Assembly (NCBI GenBank): GCA_029219585.1
Contig: JAQXTR010000006.1
Span: 54,207-118,206, forward strand
Reading direction: 5' to 3'
From: Clostridiales bacterium
GTDB taxonomy: Bacteria; Bacillota; Clostridia; UBA1381
DNA length: 64,000 nucleotides
How positions within the stretch are numbered: position 1 is the first letter of the stretch; the number at the start of each line of letters is the position of its first letter. A program made the translations under genes and the position numbers. Below the pieces are notes generated by a model. The model searched no databases. It had not been told where the DNA came from and saw only the letters and a list, made by a program, of their open reading frames with translations. Positions 8,494-17,222 of this stretch are shown one piece after another.

Positions 8494-10044
8494 TTATACG
8501 GGGAGATTTCCGTGCTTCTTTGCCGGTCTTGAAGCCCGCTTTGACTGCAGCATTTCAAGCGCTGCTATAATTCTCGGTCTTGTTGAATCCGGCTCAATCA
8601 CATCGTCAACATAACCGCGCGCTGCGGCAACAAACGGTGTGGCAAACTTATTTCTGTATTCCTGAACCTTATCTGCTCTTGCGGCAATCGGGTCATCGCT
8701 CTGCGCAATATCATTCTTAAAGATGATGTTTGCCGCGCCCTCAGCACCCATAACCGCGATTTCAGCAGTCGGCCATGCCATAACGACATCTGTATCAAGA
8801 TGCTTTGAGCTCATAGCTATGTACGCTCCGCCGTACGCCTTTCTTGTGATAATGTTGATCTTCGGAACAGTTGCCTCGGCATATGCATAAAGCAGCTTTG
8901 CGCCGTGGCGGATTATGCCGCCCTGCTCCTGATCAACACCCGGGAAGTAGCCCGGTGTATCTGTCAAGGTTATAATAGGAATATTGAAGCTGTCGCAGGT
9001 TCTTATAAAGCGCGCAGCCTTATCTGAGGCATTAATATCAAGCGAGCCAGCCTTGAACTTAGGCTGGTTTGCAACGATACCGACGCTGCTGCCGTTCATT
9101 CTTGCATAACCCGTTACAATATTCTGAGCAAAATCCTTTGCAACCTCTGTAAATTCACCGTTATCAACTATTTCCGCAATTACTTCCTTGACATCGTAAG
9201 CGGCATTTGTATTGTCCGGCACGATGGTCGTAAGCTTTTCCGACAGTCTGTTGATATCGTCTGTGGGCTCAACATACGGAGCCTCCTCAAGGTTATTTGA
9301 CGGCAGGTAGCTGAGAAGCTTCTTTACCTGCGCAAGACATTCCTCGTCAGAAGGCGCGGTAAAATGACACACACCCGATGTTGAGGCGTGTATTCTGCTG
9401 CCGCCCAGATCCTCCGCCGATACCTCCTCGCCCGTTACGGACTGGATTACCTGCGGACCTGTTATAAACATCTTCGATGTTTTGTCCACCATAAATATAA
9501 AGTCTGTGATTGCAGGTGAATAAACCGCGCCGCCTGCGCACGGTCCCATAATAACACTGAGCTGCGGAATAACGCCGCTGTTTACAGTGTTGCGGTAGAA
9601 TATCTCGCCGAAGCCCGAAAGAGCATCAATGCCCTCCTGGATTCTCGCGCCGCCCGAATCGTTCATACCGATAATCGGAGCGCCCATCTTAGCCGCCATA
9701 TCCATTACCTTGCAAATCTTCTTTGCGTGCATTTCACCGAGTGAGCCGCCGATTACAGTGAAGTCCTGAGAATAAACGTATACAAGACGCCCGTCCACAG
9801 TACCATAGCCTGTAACAACACCCTCTCCCGGAGCTTCAACCGCATCCATACCGAATTCGGTACACCTGTGGCTGACAAAAGCATCAACCTCAACAAAGCT
9901 GCCTTCATCAAGCAGCATATTAATGCGCTCTCTTGCCGTCAGCTTATTGGAATCATGCTGCTTCTTGATTTTTGCTTCGCCGCCGCCCTGCTCAATTTTG
10001 TTTCTGCGGAATTGAAGCTCAGTCAGTTTATCAACTGTTCCCAT
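8494..10044 (-). CDS. mmdA: Acyl-CoA carboxyltransferase (methylmalonyl-CoA decarboxylase alpha type)
   Basis: A 516-residue carboxyltransferase of the PccB/MmdA family, first gene of the five-gene operon. The CoA and carboxybiotin oxyanion-hole glycines are visible in two half-domains: [12 protein letters not shown] with [12 protein letters not shown] in the N-half, and [13 protein letters not shown] with [11 protein letters not shown] in the C-half. Members act on methylmalonyl-CoA, propionyl-CoA or glutaconyl-CoA; the substrate cannot be read from sequence here. An ATG at 10044 follows AACGGAGG. Its promoter (TTGAAA-17-TATAAT on this strand, -10 at 10104-10109) and a GTCTAA repeat in the leader are described separately. 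Confidence 0.94.
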   Translation of the reverse strand: MGTVDKLTELQFRRNKIEQGGGEAKIKKQHDSNKLTARERINMLLDEGSFVEVDAFVSHRCTEFGMDAVEAPGEGVVTGYGTVDGRLVYVYSQDFTVIGGSLGEMHAKKICKVMDMAAKMGAPIIGMNDSGGARIQEGIDALSGFGEIFYRNTVNSGVIPQLSVIMGPCAGGAVYSPAITDFIFMVDKTSKMFITGPQVIQSVTGEEVSAEDLGGSRIHASTSGVCHFTAPSDEECLAQVKKLLSYLPSNNLEEAPYVEPTDDINRLSEKLTTIVPDNTNAAYDVKEVIAEIVDNGEFTEVAKDFAQNIVTGYARMNGSSVGIVANQPKFKAGSLDINASDKAARFIRTCDSFNIPIITLTDTPGYFPGVDQEQGGIIRHGAKLLYAYAEATVPKINIITRKAYGGAYIAMSSKHLDTDVVMAWPTAEIAVMGAEGAANIIFKNDIAQSDDPIAARADKVQEYRNKFATPFVAAARGYVDDVIEPDSTRPRIIAALEMLQSKRASRPAKKHGNLPV

Positions 10045-10103
10045 GATTTAACCTCCGTTTTCTAAGTCTAAGAGATAAATTTTTCAATTATACCTTATTT
10101 TAT

Positions 10104-10132
10104 ATTATAACATTTTTCAAAAATTTTTTCAA
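10104..10132 (-). promoter_or_regulatory. Promoter of the decarboxylase operon
   Basis: On the minus strand, TTGAAA (10132-10127) and TATAAT (10109-10104) are 17 bases apart, giving a leader of about 50 bases before mmdA. The leader contains a direct repeat of TCTAAG at about 10057-10069. Confidence 0.7.
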
Positions 10133-10184
10133 CAACTTTATCCCATGTTATCTTATAGAAAACCTTCATAATTTATCATAATTT

Positions 10185-10201
10185 TTGTCTAACTTAGACA
10201 A
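10185..10201. promoter_or_regulatory. 17-base perfect palindrome, candidate operator
   Basis: TTGTCTAACTTAGACAA is a perfect palindrome around a central C. It lies between the divergent mmdA and larB promoters, about 50 bases upstream of each -35 region. The size and GTC...GAC arms resemble operators of dimeric repressors such as the GntR family. No regulator gene is adjacent, so the cognate protein is unknown. Confidence 0.6.
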
Positions 10202-10241
10202 TGCTCATTACATTTCAATCCAAAAAAGGTATATATTGCGC

Positions 10242-10270
10242 TTGACGATGTCTGTAAAATCTGATATAAT
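10242..10270 (+). promoter_or_regulatory. larB promoter
   Basis: TTGACG (10242-10247) and TATAAT (10265-10270) are separated by 17 bases, and the larB ribosome site follows about 20 bases further on. Confidence 0.75.
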
Positions 10271-10301
10271 ATTGAAAACCAAACACAATGGAGCTGATAT
10301 A

Positions 10302-11048
10302 ATGGAACAAAAGGAATTAAAAGGTCTTTTAAATAAAGTGGCAAAAGGTGAATTGACCGTTGACGAGGCAGTTCTGCAGTTCCGCGCAGAGCCGTTTACC
10401 GATCTCGGTTTTGCAAAGCCCGATCATCACCGCGCCGTAAGACAGGGTGTCGCGGAGGTAATATACGGCGCAGGCAAAACGCCCGAGCAGATAATAAGGA
10501 TTGCCCAAGCAATGCTTGAGAGCGGTCAGAAAACCGTGGTTATAACACGCATGAGCGAACAGGCGGCAAGGCTTGCAGAAAAAGCTCTGCCTTTTACCTA
10601 CTATGAAACCGGACATATCGGCATTGTCGGAGTAATGCCCGCACCCGATACCGATACGGAAATCGTCATCGCAACCGGAGGCACAAGCGATATAGAGGTT
10701 GCGGAGGAGGCCGCAGTTACCGCTGAAGCACTTGGTAACAAAATCATACGAATTTATGATGTGGGCGTTGCGGGAATACACCGTCTTTTCGCCCATTCGG
10801 ACGATATTCTTCGCGCACGCGTTATAATAGCGGTTGCGGGAATGGAGGGCGCTCTTGCAAGCGTTATAGGCGGTCTTGCCGACTGTCCTGTTATCGCTGT
10901 CCCCACAAGCATCGGATACGGCGCATCCTTTGGGGGACTTTCCGCGCTTCTTTCAATGCTTAACTCATGCGCGGGAGGCGTAAGCGTTGTAAATATCGAC
11001 AACGGCTTCGGCGCCGGTTATCTTGCAAGCATGATCAATCATATATAA
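10302..11048 (+). CDS. larB: Nickel-pincer cofactor biosynthesis protein LarB
   Basis: A 248-residue LarB protein. It is the NaAD carboxylase/hydrolase that makes the first intermediate of the nickel-pincer nucleotide used by lactate racemase and related enzymes. The start is the ATG eight bases after GGAG. The C-terminal half resembles the PurE-like fold (IRIYDVGVAGIHRLF, VAGMEGALASVIGGL, PVIAVPTSIGYGASFGG, LNSCAGGVSVVNIDNGFGAGY), which is the LarB signature. larC, larE and larA are not in this window. It is transcribed alone, divergently from the decarboxylase operon. Confidence 0.94.
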   Translation: MEQKELKGLLNKVAKGELTVDEAVLQFRAEPFTDLGFAKPDHHRAVRQGVAEVIYGAGKTPEQIIRIAQAMLESGQKTVVITRMSEQAARLAEKALPFTYYETGHIGIVGVMPAPDTDTEIVIATGGTSDIEVAEEAAVTAEALGNKIIRIYDVGVAGIHRLFAHSDDILRARVIIAVAGMEGALASVIGGLADCPVIAVPTSIGYGASFGGLSALLSMLNSCAGGVSVVNIDNGFGAGYLASMINHI

Positions 11049-11053
11049 AGTCT

Positions 11054-11088
11054 AAGGCGCAGGAGTTTCCGCTCACTGCGCCTTTTTT
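11054..11088 (+). terminator. Terminator after larB
   Basis: AAGGCGCA (11054-11061) pairs with TGCGCCTT (11077-11084) and is followed by a run of T. It reaches into the 3' end of the convergent dehydratase gene. Confidence 0.8.
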
Positions 11089-12962
11089 CTCACATATGTA
11101 GGAACCGCTTCGGCAACGGCATTCTTTATACGCTCAGGATCATCGCTTTCGGCAACGGCATGCAGACTGTCAAGAATTATGTTCAGCTTATTCCTGTCAA
11201 TATCAATCGGCTTGCCGATAAATATCTTATTGTGGCTTGTGTTCGTCAGCCCCTCCTCGTCCATAAGCAGCTCCTCATAAAGCTTTTCACCCGGTCTGAG
11301 TCCGCATTCAACAATTTCTATATCCTCATTCGGCTTATATCCTGAAAGTCTTATAAGATTCTTAGCCAGATCATAAATTTTCACAGGCTGTCCCATATCA
11401 AGCACAAAAATCTCCCCGCCCTTTGCGCTGCTTGCCGCCTGCAGTACAAGCTGAGCAGCCTCCGGTATTGTCATAAAGAATCGTGTCATACGCTTGTCGG
11501 TTACAGTTACGGGGCCGCCCTCCTCAATCTGCTTTTTAAATAAAGGAATAACGCTTCCGTTAGAACCAAGTACGTTTCCAAACCGCACTGCAACAAATTC
11601 AGTCCTGCTGTTATTCTGCGCGCACTGCACTATCATTTCACAGATGCGCTTTGTCGCACCCATGACATTTGTAGGATTAACCGCCTTGTCGGTTGAAATC
11701 ATAACAAAGCGTTTTACTCCGTATTTATCGGCGCATTGCACCACATTATATGTACCGAATACGTTGTTCTTTACCGCCTCGCCCGGGCTGTCCTCCATGA
11801 GCGGAACATGCTTATGAGCTGCGGCATGAAACACGATATACGGTCGGTAAATACGGAATATATCCTCTATTCTGTCCCTGTCGCGAACAGATGCAATCAC
11901 TACCTCGGGCTTGTTGTCAGGGTACCGGCGGTTAAGCTCCATCTGAAGATCATATGCGTTATTTTCGTATATGTCAAGAACGATCAGTCTCTTCGGATTA
12001 AATCTCATTATCTGACGGCACAGCTCAGAGCCTATCGAACCGCCTCCGCCTGTTACAAGTATGACCTTATCCTCTATATAACCCTTTATATCATTGTTAT
12101 TCAGCCTGACCGGCTCCCGTGCCAGCAAGTCCTCGATCTGAACGTCTCTTATTTTTCCGTATGAGCCGCTCTCATCAATCATCTGATCGATACTCGGCAG
12201 AATCTTGACCTTGCAGTCTGTTTCGTTACAGATTTCTATAATTTCCTTTCTGTCCTTGAAGTCCGCCGATGACAGCGCGATAATGATCTCGTCTATAGCC
12301 TTTTCCCTTGCGATACGCTTAATGTCGTTCCTGTTGCCCATAACGCGGACACCGTGAATTGTTAATTTCCTTTTATTCGGGTCATCGTCTATAAAGCATA
12401 CAACATCATAATTCAGATTTATATTATTATCCATATCCTTGAGCATAAGCGTTGCCGAGGAGCCTGCGCCTACTATCATCAGCCGCTTTCGGCTTCCGCC
12501 TGATGTTAAATGTCCCATATACAGATTATTCACGCAGCGCACGCCCATACGCAGACCTATAATCTCCACTGTCGCAATTAAGGCGGCGCAAATATCAATT
12601 TTAAAATAAAGCTCTCTGAAGCAAAATGAATTAATCAGTACCGATATAACCGATGCAATGAAGCATCCGGCACAAAGATGCAGATAATCCCTCGTGCCGC
12701 TGTGTATCCACAGCACAGTATAAAACCCCATAAAATACAGCACCGCAATAAAAGCAGCGGCGCAGACAGCAAGACTCGCTATATTTGCTACCATAATATC
12801 TAATGTGGCATATATATCATTTATCAGCATGATTGAAATAAAATAAGCCACCACAATCATTGCAGCATCTGCGATCAGTAAATATCTGTTCCTGAATATT
12901 CCAATATTTCTTTTCTGTTGTTTTCCATGCTTCTTATCATAAGCAATTTGGTCAATACGCAT
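11073..12962 (-). CDS. Nucleotide-sugar 4,6-dehydratase, CapD/FlaA1/WbpM-like membrane type
   Basis: A 629-residue protein with four membrane helices in the first 140 residues. It then has a CoA-binding-like Rossmann segment (MIVGAGSSATLMLKDM) and a short-chain dehydrogenase domain with NAD motif VTGGGGSIGSE near residue 300 and the STDKAVNPTNVMGATK segment near 420. This layout is that of UDP-GlcNAc 4,6-dehydratases (WbpM, CapD, PglF) that start the synthesis of diaminotrihydroxyhexoses or acetamido sugars for surface glycans. The catalytic Lys replaces Tyr in such enzymes (M-G-A-T-K), which is seen here. It stands alone, convergent with larB, and not in a glycan cluster. Confidence 0.92.
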   Translation of the reverse strand: MRIDQIAYDKKHGKQQKRNIGIFRNRYLLIADAAMIVVAYFISIMLINDIYATLDIMVANIASLAVCAAAFIAVLYFMGFYTVLWIHSGTRDYLHLCAGCFIASVISVLINSFCFRELYFKIDICAALIATVEIIGLRMGVRCVNNLYMGHLTSGGSRKRLMIVGAGSSATLMLKDMDNNINLNYDVVCFIDDDPNKRKLTIHGVRVMGNRNDIKRIAREKAIDEIIIALSSADFKDRKEIIEICNETDCKVKILPSIDQMIDESGSYGKIRDVQIEDLLAREPVRLNNNDIKGYIEDKVILVTGGGGSIGSELCRQIMRFNPKRLIVLDIYENNAYDLQMELNRRYPDNKPEVVIASVRDRDRIEDIFRIYRPYIVFHAAAHKHVPLMEDSPGEAVKNNVFGTYNVVQCADKYGVKRFVMISTDKAVNPTNVMGATKRICEMIVQCAQNNSRTEFVAVRFGNVLGSNGSVIPLFKKQIEEGGPVTVTDKRMTRFFMTIPEAAQLVLQAASSAKGGEIFVLDMGQPVKIYDLAKNLIRLSGYKPNEDIEIVECGLRPGEKLYEELLMDEEGLTNTSHNKIFIGKPIDIDRNKLNIILDSLHAVAESDDPERIKNAVAEAVPTYVRKKAQ

Positions 12963-13097
12963 CTCTAATACTCCGTACTATTTTCCTCAATATCTTTCTT
13001 TATATACATATCATAACATAATATGCAAAAAAAATCAAGTACTTTTGTTTTTATTTAGTGATTAATGTATAAAATAAGAGAAACAAAAAAATTTCTA

Positions 13098-13126
13098 TTG
13101 ACAATCGTATTCAATGGATGTATAAT
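13098..13126 (+). promoter_or_regulatory. Promoter of the gamma-glutamyl ligase operon
   Basis: A perfect consensus pair: TTGACA (13098-13103), 17-base spacer, TATAAT (13121-13126), 60 bases upstream of the first ligase gene. Confidence 0.85.
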
Positions 13127-13186
13127 ATATCATATTAAATCTATAGGATTTATTGGAATATGATTGTTTTTACAGGAGAATGAAGT

Positions 13187-14569
13187 ATGGAACAAAGCGT
13201 AATAGATAATGCAGTATACGAAAAATACATTACCCCTACAAAATCCAAAACAAAGAGATTTATAGGAATCGAAATTGAAATGCCCGTTGTAAATCTTAAC
13301 AGGAAGCCGGTTGATGAGAACATAGTCTTTAAAATGGCTGCCGCTTTCCGCGAGCGTTTCGGCTTCCGCGCAATCGGTCGGGACGCCCTTGGGAATATAA
13401 ACTCCATGCAGGATGACGCTACGGGCGATGACCTTTCCTTTGACTGCTGCTATTCAAATCTTGAGCTGTCGCTGGGCAAGGGCAGAAATCTGTATCAGAT
13501 CAAAGAACGCTTTGACAGATACTATACGTTTATAAACGACTTCTTTGCCGATTATAATTACACGCTCACCGGTATGGGTATTAATCCATACTATAATATA
13601 AACCGCAATGAGCCTATACAGAATGAGCGTTACAGAATGCTTTACCATCACCTTCACTCATATAGGAAATATAATGACGGCGGCTTTGCGTTTCACAGCT
13701 TTCCGGCCTTCGGCACTTTTACGAGTGCCTCACAGGTACAGATTGATATTTTCTATGACGATCTGATCCCGGTAATAAACACATTCGGCAAGCTGGAGCC
13801 GTTCAAGTCGCTGTTGTTTGCAAACTCGGTGCTGCCCGATGAGCCGGAGCTGCTGTGCGCCCGCAATATGCTCTGGGAGCGTAGTATGCAAGGCTATAAT
13901 CCGCATAATATAGGGATGTTTGAATATGAGCTTAAGGACATAGACGACCTTGTGGAATATATTAAATCGACAAGCATCTACTGCACCGTCAGAAACGGCA
14001 GATATATTAATTTTACCCCTATACCGATAAATGATTACCTCAAGCTTGATAAGGTACGGGGCGAATACTTTGACGGAAAAGAATATCAAAGCATTGAATT
14101 TAAACCGTGTATAGAGGATTTGGATCATCTGAGGACCTTTAAGTTTGAGGATCTCACCTACCGCGGAACAATAGAATTTCGCAGTATGTGCTGTCAGCCC
14201 ATACACGACAGTATGACCGTCGCGGCATTTCATATAGGACTGCTTGAGCGCGTGCAGGAGCTGCAGGGGCTTCTCAATGCCGATAATGTTATATATTCAC
14301 ACGGCTACAGCGCATCGGAGCTGCAGAGACTGCTGTCTAAAAAAACTCTGCCCGACTTTATTGATAAGGCAAAGCTTACACAGGTTCTTCTGCGCATACT
14401 TGATCTCTGCGCATCCGGTCTTAAGCAGCGAGGCATGAATGAGGAGGCATTTCTTAAGCCGCTTTACGAGCGTGCAAAGACGCTTACAAACCCCGCCAAA
14501 AGGATGCTTGACGGCATAGCGCACGGTAAAACTCAGGAATATTATATCAGGGAATATTCTATGGTATAG
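13187..14569 (+). CDS. Glutamate-cysteine ligase family 2 (GCS2/EgtA-like) protein
   Basis: A 460-residue protein related to the GCS2 carboxylate-amine ligases (plant-type glutamate-cysteine ligase, EgtA, YbdK). The N-terminal FIGIEIEMPVV segment (residues 25-35) has the acidic metal-binding pattern of the fold, and GTIEFRSMCCQP near residue 326 corresponds to the conserved late Glu-Arg segment of the family. Such enzymes use ATP to join the gamma-carboxyl of glutamate to an amine. The acceptor is unknown here. It is the first of three tightly spaced genes, 12 bases before a second, unrelated-type GshA and then an EgtC-like amidotransferase. ATG follows ACAGGAGAATGAAGT. Confidence 0.82.
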   Translation: MEQSVIDNAVYEKYITPTKSKTKRFIGIEIEMPVVNLNRKPVDENIVFKMAAAFRERFGFRAIGRDALGNINSMQDDATGDDLSFDCCYSNLELSLGKGRNLYQIKERFDRYYTFINDFFADYNYTLTGMGINPYYNINRNEPIQNERYRMLYHHLHSYRKYNDGGFAFHSFPAFGTFTSASQVQIDIFYDDLIPVINTFGKLEPFKSLLFANSVLPDEPELLCARNMLWERSMQGYNPHNIGMFEYELKDIDDLVEYIKSTSIYCTVRNGRYINFTPIPINDYLKLDKVRGEYFDGKEYQSIEFKPCIEDLDHLRTFKFEDLTYRGTIEFRSMCCQPIHDSMTVAAFHIGLLERVQELQGLLNADNVIYSHGYSASELQRLLSKKTLPDFIDKAKLTQVLLRILDLCASGLKQRGMNEEAFLKPLYERAKTLTNPAKRMLDGIAHGKTQEYYIREYSMV

Positions 14570-14581
14570 GAGTGGTGAAAA

Positions 14582-15802
14582 TTGAATCTGACAAATGAAT
14601 ATATATTTGACGGGCGGTTCGGTCTGGAACGTGAAACTCTGCGCATCGCCAATGACGGCAGGCTTGCCAAGACGCCGCATCCGTTTGAGGATAACAAATA
14701 CCTTGATCGCGATTTCTGTGAAAATCAGCTGGAGCTGATTACGCCCGTATGCGGCAGCATAGACAGGCTGATGCAGGTATTGGAGCATTTAGATAATCAA
14801 GCGCGCACAGTGCTCTCGGAGATGGGAGAATATATGTGGATGAACAGCAATCCTCCGCATATAGACTCCGAAAGAGATATTCCGATCGCAAAATATCATG
14901 GTGAAAAGGCATTCAAGCACGATTACAGACTGGCTCTGGAACGACGCTACGGAAAGCGTCTTATGCTGTATTCGGGAATACATTTCAACTTTTCCTTTTC
15001 AGAGGAGCTTATAAAATCGCTTTACAACGGAAATGAAAGCTATACAGACTTCAAAAACGCGCTTTACTTCCGTCTTCTGAAGCAGGCCTTCAGATACAGC
15101 TGGCTGCCTCTGCTGCTCACCGCGGCAAGTCCCGTCTATGATTTATCATTAGACGGCGGCAAGCTTGCCGGCAGCGGCTTTGACGGTTATTCCTCACGGC
15201 GCAGCGGAGATAAGGGCTACTGGAATCAGTTTGTCCCCGTGCTTGATTATACTGATCTGTATACATATATCGAATCCGTTGATAATTACATCACTAAAGG
15301 AGCTTTATTTTCCGCAGGAGAGCTGTACCTTCCCGTGCGTCTGAAGCCCAAGGGCAGATACAGCGTTGAAGGGCTTATGGAAAGCGGAGCAGATCACATT
15401 GAACTGCGAATGTTTGATTTGAATCCTCTCTCCCGTCTCGGAATATTCCGGGAGGATCTTGAATTCACGCATTATTATCTGATTTATCTGCTCCGACTGC
15501 CGGATTTTGTGTTCACCCCGGAGCTGCAGAGAGCTGCCGTGATGAACCATCAGGCAGCAGCGAGATACAATCTGTCGGAAATAACGATTGATAATTATCC
15601 GGCAAAGGATGCAGCGCTGAGTATTCTTAGCGATATGAGCGCATATTTTAAAGATTTCCCCAAGATTGTGGAAAATATAGATTTACAGAAGAAAAAAATA
15701 ACACAAAATACACGTTACTGTGTTACGGTATACGATAAGCTTATCGGAAATTTTAATGATTCGATGCTTGAGCTTGCAAAAAGACACGGAGGTGATATAT
15801 GA
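14582..15802 (+). CDS. gshA: Glutamate-cysteine ligase, GshA type, stand-alone
   Basis: A 406-residue protein with a TTG start after AGGAGTGGTG. FGLERETLRI at residues 13-22 is the hallmark of the GshA type I ligase and of the N-terminal half of bifunctional GshF. Other supports are DFCENQLELITP, the MWMNSNPP segment and HFNFSFS. It would make gamma-glutamylcysteine from glutamate and cysteine with ATP. It is shorter than E. coli GshA (about 518 residues) and lacks the ATP-grasp domain of GshF, so glutathione is not completed by this operon. It ends directly before the amidotransferase, with no gap. Confidence 0.88.
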   Translation: MNLTNEYIFDGRFGLERETLRIANDGRLAKTPHPFEDNKYLDRDFCENQLELITPVCGSIDRLMQVLEHLDNQARTVLSEMGEYMWMNSNPPHIDSERDIPIAKYHGEKAFKHDYRLALERRYGKRLMLYSGIHFNFSFSEELIKSLYNGNESYTDFKNALYFRLLKQAFRYSWLPLLLTAASPVYDLSLDGGKLAGSGFDGYSSRRSGDKGYWNQFVPVLDYTDLYTYIESVDNYITKGALFSAGELYLPVRLKPKGRYSVEGLMESGADHIELRMFDLNPLSRLGIFREDLEFTHYYLIYLLRLPDFVFTPELQRAAVMNHQAAARYNLSEITIDNYPAKDAALSILSDMSAYFKDFPKIVENIDLQKKKITQNTRYCVTVYDKLIGNFNDSMLELAKRHGGDI

Positions 15803-16570
15803 ATGTGTGAACTATTCGGGATCAGTACAAAAAGCCCCATTGATGTCAGAGAATATCTGAAAACCTTTTACAGTCACAGTGTACGGCATCCTCACGGCTG
15901 GGGAATCATGCGTGAGCAGGACGAAAAAACAGAGATCATAAAGGAAGCGGTATGCGCGTCGGGAAGCCGTATCATCAGCCAAACAATACGCGGAACAAAG
16001 CCGCAGACCAATCTCCTTGCTCATATCCGTCTCGCAACCGTAGGCGGCATGAAATACGACAACTGCCATCCATACACAGGCTTTGACGCCTCCGGCAGGC
16101 GCTGGACGCTCATACACAACGGAACAATTTATTCGGGCATTCATCTTGCAAAATATCTTTCGGAACAGTGCGGTGACACGGATTCCGAACGTATATTCTT
16201 GTATCTGCTTGATGAAATAGATAAAAATATCATGCTTAACAACGCACCGCTTACGACTATACAGCGATGCCGTATTATAGATAAAGCGGCTGTGACGCTT
16301 GCGCCCAGAAACAAGCTGAATTTCATGATTTATGACGGGGAGCTTTTATTCGTGCATAAAAACATGAAAAATACACTTGTGTATAAGGAAACAGCCGATG
16401 GATTTATATTTTCCACTCAGCCGCTTGATGATGAGAGCTGGCAGCAGTTCCCCATGACGCAGGTTGCTGCATACAAGGGGGGCAGACCGGTATTCCGGGG
16501 AACACCTCACAATTACGAATTTATCCCGACTCTTGAATATATCACAGCTCTTGACGCAATGAACATATAA
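15803..16570 (+). CDS. Class II glutamine amidotransferase, YafJ/EgtC type
   Basis: A 255-residue N-terminal-nucleophile hydrolase. Cys2 (MCELFGIS) becomes the N-terminal nucleophile after Met removal; HPHGWGIM, LLAHIRLATVG, LIHNGTI and the DTDSERIF segment are the family's substrate-site motifs. Only the glutaminase domain is present, with no synthase partner fused. In ergothioneine synthesis EgtC, from the same subfamily, removes a gamma-glutamyl group added by the ligase EgtA. Its position right after two gamma-glutamyl ligases suggests a similar removal or transfer of gamma-glutamyl groups here; this is inference. A GGAGGTGAT site within the end of gshA drives it. Confidence 0.9.
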   Translation: MCELFGISTKSPIDVREYLKTFYSHSVRHPHGWGIMREQDEKTEIIKEAVCASGSRIISQTIRGTKPQTNLLAHIRLATVGGMKYDNCHPYTGFDASGRRWTLIHNGTIYSGIHLAKYLSEQCGDTDSERIFLYLLDEIDKNIMLNNAPLTTIQRCRIIDKAAVTLAPRNKLNFMIYDGELLFVHKNMKNTLVYKETADGFIFSTQPLDDESWQQFPMTQVAAYKGGRPVFRGTPHNYEFIPTLEYITALDAMNI

Positions 16571-16599
16571 AACAAGGATGCCGCCGGCATCCTTGTTTT
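16570..16599 (+). terminator. Terminator of the gamma-glutamyl ligase operon
   Basis: Thirteen-base stem (16570-16582 with 16586-16598) with a three-base loop and flanking A and T runs. It can also serve the convergent Rrf2 gene. Confidence 0.88.
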
Positions 16600-16609
16600 G
16601 TATGAGATA

Positions 16610-17050
16610 TTAAATATAATAGCAGAAATCCTCATTGTTTTCTTCCGCATTGTTCATAAGATCCGCAATGGTAGTTCCGTCCAGATACTTGTTTACCGTA
16701 TCATACAGCCCTTCCCATAGCTTTATGGTGGGACACATTCCCACTCTCGGACATCGATTCACTTCATCCTCAAGACACGACACAGGAGCCAGTCCCCCCT
16801 CCGTCACTCTAAGAATATCTCCTATTGTATATGCCTCCGGACGCCGCAGCATCTTGTAACCTCCCTGCGATCCCCTCTGACTTCTCAAAAAGCCTGCCTT
16901 GCTCAGCATATTGACTATCTGTTCCAGATACTTCAGCGATATATTCTGACGCTTGGAAACATCCTTTAATGATACATTCCCTCCGTCTGAATGCTGTGCA
17001 ATGTCAAGCATCAAGCGTATTGCATACCTGCCCTTTGTTGATATTTTCAT
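16610..17050 (-). CDS. Rrf2/IscR-family iron-sulfur regulator
   Basis: A 146-residue winged-helix transcription factor. The N-terminus MKISTKGRYAIRLMLDIA and the recognition region ISLKYLEQIVNMLSKAGFLRSQRGSQGGY are diagnostic of Rrf2. Three cysteines, Cys92, Cys100 and Cys106 (CLEDEVNRCPRVGMC), have close to IscR spacing and probably hold a 2Fe-2S cluster. No isc or suf gene is adjacent, so its targets lie elsewhere or it controls itself. Its leader has a perfect promoter and a repeated 14-base motif that may be its own operator. It is convergent with the amidotransferase. Confidence 0.9.
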   Translation of the reverse strand: MKISTKGRYAIRLMLDIAQHSDGGNVSLKDVSKRQNISLKYLEQIVNMLSKAGFLRSQRGSQGGYKMLRRPEAYTIGDILRVTEGGLAPVSCLEDEVNRCPRVGMCPTIKLWEGLYDTVNKYLDGTTIADLMNNAEENNEDFCYYI

Positions 17051-17078
17051 AAGCTTTTATCTCCTCGGTTTCCATTGT

Positions 17079-17142
17079 ATTTATACTTATCCCAGCGTCT
17101 GCAAAGCGCTTAACTGCGCAGACAACTAATTCATACTTATCC
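17079..17142 (-). promoter_or_regulatory. Direct repeat flanking a stem-loop in the Rrf2 leader
   Basis: On the minus strand GGATAAGTATGAAT (17142-17129) and GGATAAGTATAAAT (17092-17079) recur exactly 50 bases apart, differing at one position. Between them lies an inverted repeat with GTCTGC/GCAGAC arms (17096-17122). The repeats lie just downstream of the promoter, a good place for autoregulation. Confidence 0.55.
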
Positions 17143-17152
17143 TATATGAAAA

Positions 17153-17181
17153 ATTATATCACTTTTTTTGCAGTATGTCAA
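17153..17181 (-). promoter_or_regulatory. Promoter of the Rrf2-family gene
   Basis: On the minus strand TTGACA (17181-17176), 17-base spacer, TATAAT (17158-17153). The leader is about 100 bases long. Confidence 0.82.
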
Positions 17182-17222
17182 CATTTTTTAAGAAATATCA
17201 TTTCAGAGCTGATTTATTGTAT

